From Gamsiella multidivaricata (Eukaryota; Mortierellomycota; Mortierellomycetes; Mortierellales; Mortierellaceae): 64,000 nucleotides of DNA. The DNA is taken from the NCBI RefSeq assembly GCF_025024155.1, contig NW_026251717.1:310001-374000 (forward strand). Direction: 5' to 3'. A model generated the notes under the pieces. It did not search any database. It saw only the letters and a program-made list of their open reading frames with translations, and was not told the origin of the DNA. Each line of letters starts with the position of its first letter. Within the stretch, counting starts at the first letter, position 1. This document shows positions 59,550 to 64,000 of this stretch, in pieces. Made by a program: the position numbers and the translations under genes.

Positions 59550-62500
59550 ATGACAACTGCGAGGCCTCATCGACTGCTATGGTCGCCTCATCCAAACCAC
59601 AATCAGTTTCTGATTGGTTCGACAGAGCTGCGGCTTTTCAAGTGGACACCAGAAGTACGAAACACCACCAGAGACTGGACGGAGCTAGGCGGGAGACAAC
59701 AACTGTTGCTAACTTCCACTGACAATTCTCATGTTTGCTGTATAGGATGCTGAAGGCAAGCCGCACGCAACCCCGATAGCGGTCAACACCGATGTATCTC
59801 TTATGAAGGTATGCGAGAAAGGGGTCTCGATATGGTCCGTGTTACAGTGCTAGGGTGATGTCTTATCAGCGCTATTCCATACTCCTGCATCAATTTCAGT
59901 GCTTCACCTGGTCTCCAGACCCGAGCTACATGGACCTCACGGCGGTTGGATTGACTACAGGACGAACGCTACTCATTCGGATGCACAGATCAGAGCCATG
60001 GATATTCGAGGACAAAGGGAACGACTTCCGGCCCGATACGCCCAGGCAGGTGTCCATCGCCCAGAATCAACGTACATATCCATCTTTTAGTGCGCGTCAT
60101 TCCAGAGCTTGCAACGTTGTAGCATTTTCCAAAGGCTGTCCCAATCTGCTGGCAGTTGGACTCGATAAAGTGCGAAACGACTACTGCTTGATGGTCTGGG
60201 ATATTGAGCAGGCCATGTTCAAGGGCTCAGAGTCGAGCTATGCCCCATCTGGGTCAATCACCGGATCCAACCGCTCAGCTGTTGGAAGTTTACAGACATC
60301 GCGATTCGGAAGAACAGCTGAGATCGCAGAGAGTTACTTTGGTACGCTTCGTTCACATAAGAACCACTAGCGTTTCTTGCAGCTTGGACGCCAGAGAAGA
60401 CTCATGTGCTATATAATTTTGCGCTTTCATTTCTAGATACTCGGCTGTCGATGAACCCACTTTCTCTAGCTGAAAACACCAGCACCGCCCGAGCACTCAA
60501 TGCCTCAAGGTATCTATGGAAGCCTTTTCGATATTTAACTGTTGTGTTGTATAACCTCTCATTGACGCGAATCGTTCTACTTCATTCATGACGTATAGTT
60601 TCGACCATTCCTCAGAGAAGCCTATGTGTCAGTATGGGTCCAGCGAGGTTATTTCCTCGTGTGCTTGGTTCACGCATGAGCCCAGGGTCCTTGCAGCAGG
60701 AATGGGCATGAAATATATACGTGTCTACGATACCAGAGGTACATTGTATACCGGAAAGTGGACATGATATCGCGAGGCTATTAGGCTATTTACCGCAGCA
60801 CTGATGTTAATTCTGTCACTTTACTCCATAGAGGACCCTAATTCGCCATCGTCGATGGTCATTTCAACAAAGGCCGTCCATGGGCTCTGCATGGATCCAT
60901 TCCACGACGAGAGAATGGCCTCTTGCACGGATGACGGCAACATTTCGATTTGGGATATCAGAAAACCATCTCAGCCGATCCTTTCCTTCGACACTGGCTT
61001 ACAGAAAGCGCCGTTAGTCCGAATACAGTTCAACCCGCAGAGATCCGGGCTGATCGCCTCTCTCACCAAGGAAGCCTCGTGTCTGAAAGTCTGGGATATT
61101 CAGGAGGGAACTATGCGTGCACCAAGAAGTGTCTCCAGGATGGATAGTAATCATAACCTCGATGCCAGCATGGAAAAGGGATCTGCAAGCACAAGCGGCT
61201 TGTTATCCAGGTCTCACGACAGGGAGGGTCTGCACACAGTCCGTGAGTCCGAGTCCGACGAGGCGGAAATTGGTGTTCCTATCCTATGGAAATCTCGTCA
61301 AAGTACGTCCAACCGAGGTCATTTGTCAAGCAGTGTTCAAAATTGCAAGGCCCAAGTTGTGTTCCCGTGTTAAGTGTCTTATTTGTCCCTATCATTGTTC
61401 ATTTCTAGCCAAGCCGTCTTCAAAATCGCTGCAGTCGTTTGCATGGATCCCCACTTTTGTATCTAATTCCACCTCAGGATTGATCTCGATTAACAAGGAG
61501 TCCCTGATCGAGACAACTATCCTCAAAGAGACATCTCAGGTTGCATGGGAGCCCAGAGGCGCGCTAGTTGTCTCGGATGGAAATGCGGTCTCGTGTTTCC
61601 CTAGCCAACGTACCTTGGATGTAACAGCTCCTGAATCAGCATCCCAGCACGCGTTTTCAGAGATGCGGAAGCGCAACTCTAAAATCCTCAACCTGCAGCT
61701 TCCCGCCAGCCGCAAGGTGAACGGTGACGCAAACAGCGGCTCAGCCGTGAACTCCAGCAATCCTCCACCATCGATTAGCCTCATGCTTCCCAGTGGCCTG
61801 GCTGGACCGCCTGGCACAGAGTCCAATAAGCTGAGCGCAATCACCAATGGCATTTCGGATCCCGCGCGAAGGGCATCGTTGACAGCTGTAGTCAACAATG
61901 GGTGGATATCAGCTGCTGCAGCCGAGGTGGGTTCAAATCTGGAGCAGGACATTTCAGTTACCATGCGCGAGGGAGCCATAAAAGGATACTCTATGGATGC
62001 TGAAGCCAACATCAACCTGGTGGCGCCTGGTGCGCTTCGGGATTTTTGGGCTTGGATGATGCGAGCAGAGAAAATTGCTCAGAAGGATGGTGCTCGTATC
62101 GGAAAGTTTGACTTTAGCTACCAAGGCGTCCTTCCCGTGCTCTTGGGAAGTGCAGGTAAAGTCTATACAGCGATGCGGATGAACTTATCCATTGATGGCA
62201 AGTGCATATGCTTACTATTCCGACGATGGTTAACTTTCTTTAGTTTCCAGGAGATCAACGCCATCCGGTACCCCTCGCGCAATGTCGCCCCTGCCTCGCA
62301 CCTCGTCTGACTTGACTGGTCAGAATTCAAAGCAAGCGGACGAAATTCCAATCGTGCCTACACTCAAGCTTGCACAACGCAAGCTGGCACTCAAGTTGTG
62401 TGGCTCAGAGCTGTTGCGTTCTGACCTGAAGAAGACTGTGGAAAAGTAAGAGTACCCTGCACATATTTTCTCGAACCGAGAATTCGTAAAACATGTCTGC

Positions 62501-64000
62501 CCCAAAAACTTACCATATGCCCATTTTCTTCTTTAGACTTGAGAGCGAGGGAAGCTATGAGGTTGCTGCAGGATGGGCCTTCTTTCATGGTGAGCTGGAT
62601 CTCGCCATCGATGTGCTGAGTCGAGGAGGTAATTGCCTTGAGAATTTAGACTGCTGGTACCCCTACATCGACCTCAGGCAATCTACTCACTTGTAATGCT
62701 TTTTATTTGATTTATACGTAGATGACAAACTAAAGTTGATGTCGATTGTTGTGGCGGGGTTCAACAGGAACCAAAGTGTCTCAGGAACGACACTGGGCGA
62801 TCTGGACAACAGCGAAAAGCCTTCGAACAGCGCATGGAGGGATCAATGCCGAAGTCATAGCCAAGGCCAATCCAACCCTTATATCAGGGCTATCTTCAGT
62901 TACATTGCTTCAGGGGACTGGAGGGATGTCTTGGACGAGCAGAGCCTTTCCCTGGCAGACCGTGTTGGTGTCGCGTTGAGGTTCCTGAGCGACGCTGAGG
63001 TAATGCCGTCGATGTGTATTCATATACAGTGTTAAGCGGTTGAGATATCTTTGGCATGTTTATAATGGTTTTTATCTGAAATATTCTCTAAATAGTTGAT
63101 GGCCCGCATTCAAGCAATCTCAGATACGCTTACCAAAGAAGGTGAAATCGATGGTATTATCCTCACAGGATTGACGGAGACGGGTCTGGATCTTTTTACC
63201 AACTATGTAAATCGCACGGGCGACATCCAAACAGCTGCCCTGGCTTCATCCGTAGCCGTTCCACGATACTTTAAAGATGTTCGCGCGGAGGAATGGGTCG
63301 ACTGCTACCGAGATCTTTTGGATCGCTGGCAACTCTACTATACGCGAGCAAAGTTCGACATTGCTCGTGGACGGTGCATACAGCAAAGCACGTTGAGTGG
63401 TGTCTCTGCCGCGGATATGACGCCCACACAAATTTACGTCCGCTGCAACTTTTGCAACCAGAGTATTGCTCGAAATTTGCTGATTCCGGGGGTGCGTGGC
63501 CGAGATGGGCGTCGATTGATGGTGCCCGGTGGAGGCGGACCCGGATCTGGAGCGGGCCATGGAGGTATGCATGCCCATGATAAGCAAGGTTCTATGGGCG
63601 GTGCAGGAATGGGCCAAGGTGCTGGAGGCACCGTGCCCGGAGGAGCACCAGGGACAGGTGGTGGATCAGCTGGTAGCTCGAGCAAGGCTGTGGTATGCCC
63701 CAGCTGTAGTAAGCCACTGCCTCGGTGCGCGATCTGTCTCTTGCACCTCGGTGTGCCAGCAGAGGGTAATGCTGCACTTGGTGTTTGGTCCAGTCTCGGT
63801 AACAAGGCCACAGGCGAGAGTACGTTAATGATGCCTTAATGGCTTGTGCGCAGCTGAGTAAAGCAACATTTGTACTAATGCCTCCCGCTACTTTCATACT
63901 TTTTAGAGCCCACAAGTTTTGATCTTTGGTTCACTTGGTGTCAGACATGTCGCCACGGTGGACATGCGATGCATATGGCAGAGTGGTTTGATCGACATAC
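59550..64000 (+). CDS. MIOS/Sea4-type WD40 subunit of GATOR2 (SEACAT), partial at 3' end
   Basis: Twelve exons in view: 59550-59654, 59746-59808, 59900-60341, 60437-60509, 60599-60738, 60832-61302, 61409-62155, 62244-62445, 62537-62628, 62722-62999, 63096-63819 and 63907 to the edge (about 1,143 aa so far). The N-terminal WD40 propeller includes FTWSPDPSYMDLTAVG, LAVGLDKVRNDYCLMVWD, GMKYIRVYDTR and SCTDDGNISIWDIRKPSQP. A helical middle (SYEVAAGWAFFHGELDLAID) and a C-terminal zinc module (CNFC, CPSCSKPLPRCAICLLHLG, WCQTCRHGGHAMHM) follow, the order of MIOS/Sea4. GATOR2/SEACAT counteracts the GATOR1 GAP and supports TORC1 activation at the vacuole. Four donors are GTACGN. A Gly-rich insert of about 60 residues lies between the first two cysteine pairs. 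Confidence 0.92.

Overview
The window is nuclear DNA from a filamentous early-diverging fungus. Mortierellomycotina (Mortierella in the broad sense) is the best fit, but this is an inference from gene content and not from a marker gene. Supporting points are a complete fungal-type elongation factor eEF3, small GT-AG introns of about 70-125 bp in most genes, C/G-ending codon preference in the highly expressed genes, a Crinkler (CRN) effector gene, an Ecl1-type zinc protein, and a mixture of compact housekeeping genes with repeat-rich stretches.

Bases 1-10,700 hold housekeeping genes and one effector: the 5' part of an M17 leucine aminopeptidase gene (-), a CDC50/LEM3 P4-ATPase subunit (-), ribosomal protein uS15/RPS13 (+), mitochondrial ketopantoate hydroxymethyltransferase (+) and a four-exon CRN effector joining a PD-(D/E)XK nuclease to a Bud32-like kinase (+). 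A decayed PIF1-type helicase follows at 11.3-12.5 kb (-). eEF3 (+) lies at 14.9-18.2 kb, then 3.4 kb with no recognisable gene. From 21.7 to 28.9 kb two tandem paralogues encode unknown seven-hydrophobic-segment membrane proteins, separated by a 764 bp fold-back repeat. A tRNA-Arg(UCU) and a mitochondrial PPR-type protein gene follow.

From 31.6 to 53.4 kb the window is mostly accessory DNA. It contains two retroposon insertions stacked at one target site (the second with a tRNA-like head), a tRNA-Ser(UGA), a 4.6 kb element bounded by inverted ends and holding a Mutator-like SWIM-domain relic, several smaller inverted repeats, a secreted S8 subtilase copy with two frame breaks (-), a decayed zinc-finger gene, a 200 bp TA-flanked MITE, an apparently intact 3,010 bp pogo/Tigger transposon with 159 bp terminal inverted repeats, and the 3' part of a LINE with an RNase H domain.

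From 53.5 kb the window returns to housekeeping genes: a CHK2/Rad53-type FHA-kinase (-) divergent from an Ecl1-family zinc protein (+), a decayed membrane-protein gene (-), and a 12-exon MIOS/Sea4 (GATOR2/SEACAT) gene running off the right edge (+). The housekeeping genes are functionally unrelated neighbours: translation (RPS13, eEF3), membrane lipid asymmetry (CDC50), pantothenate synthesis, checkpoint signalling (CHK2) and TORC1 nutrient signalling (MIOS). Exon borders were assigned by eye from reading frame, splice consensus and family expectation; no database search was possible.
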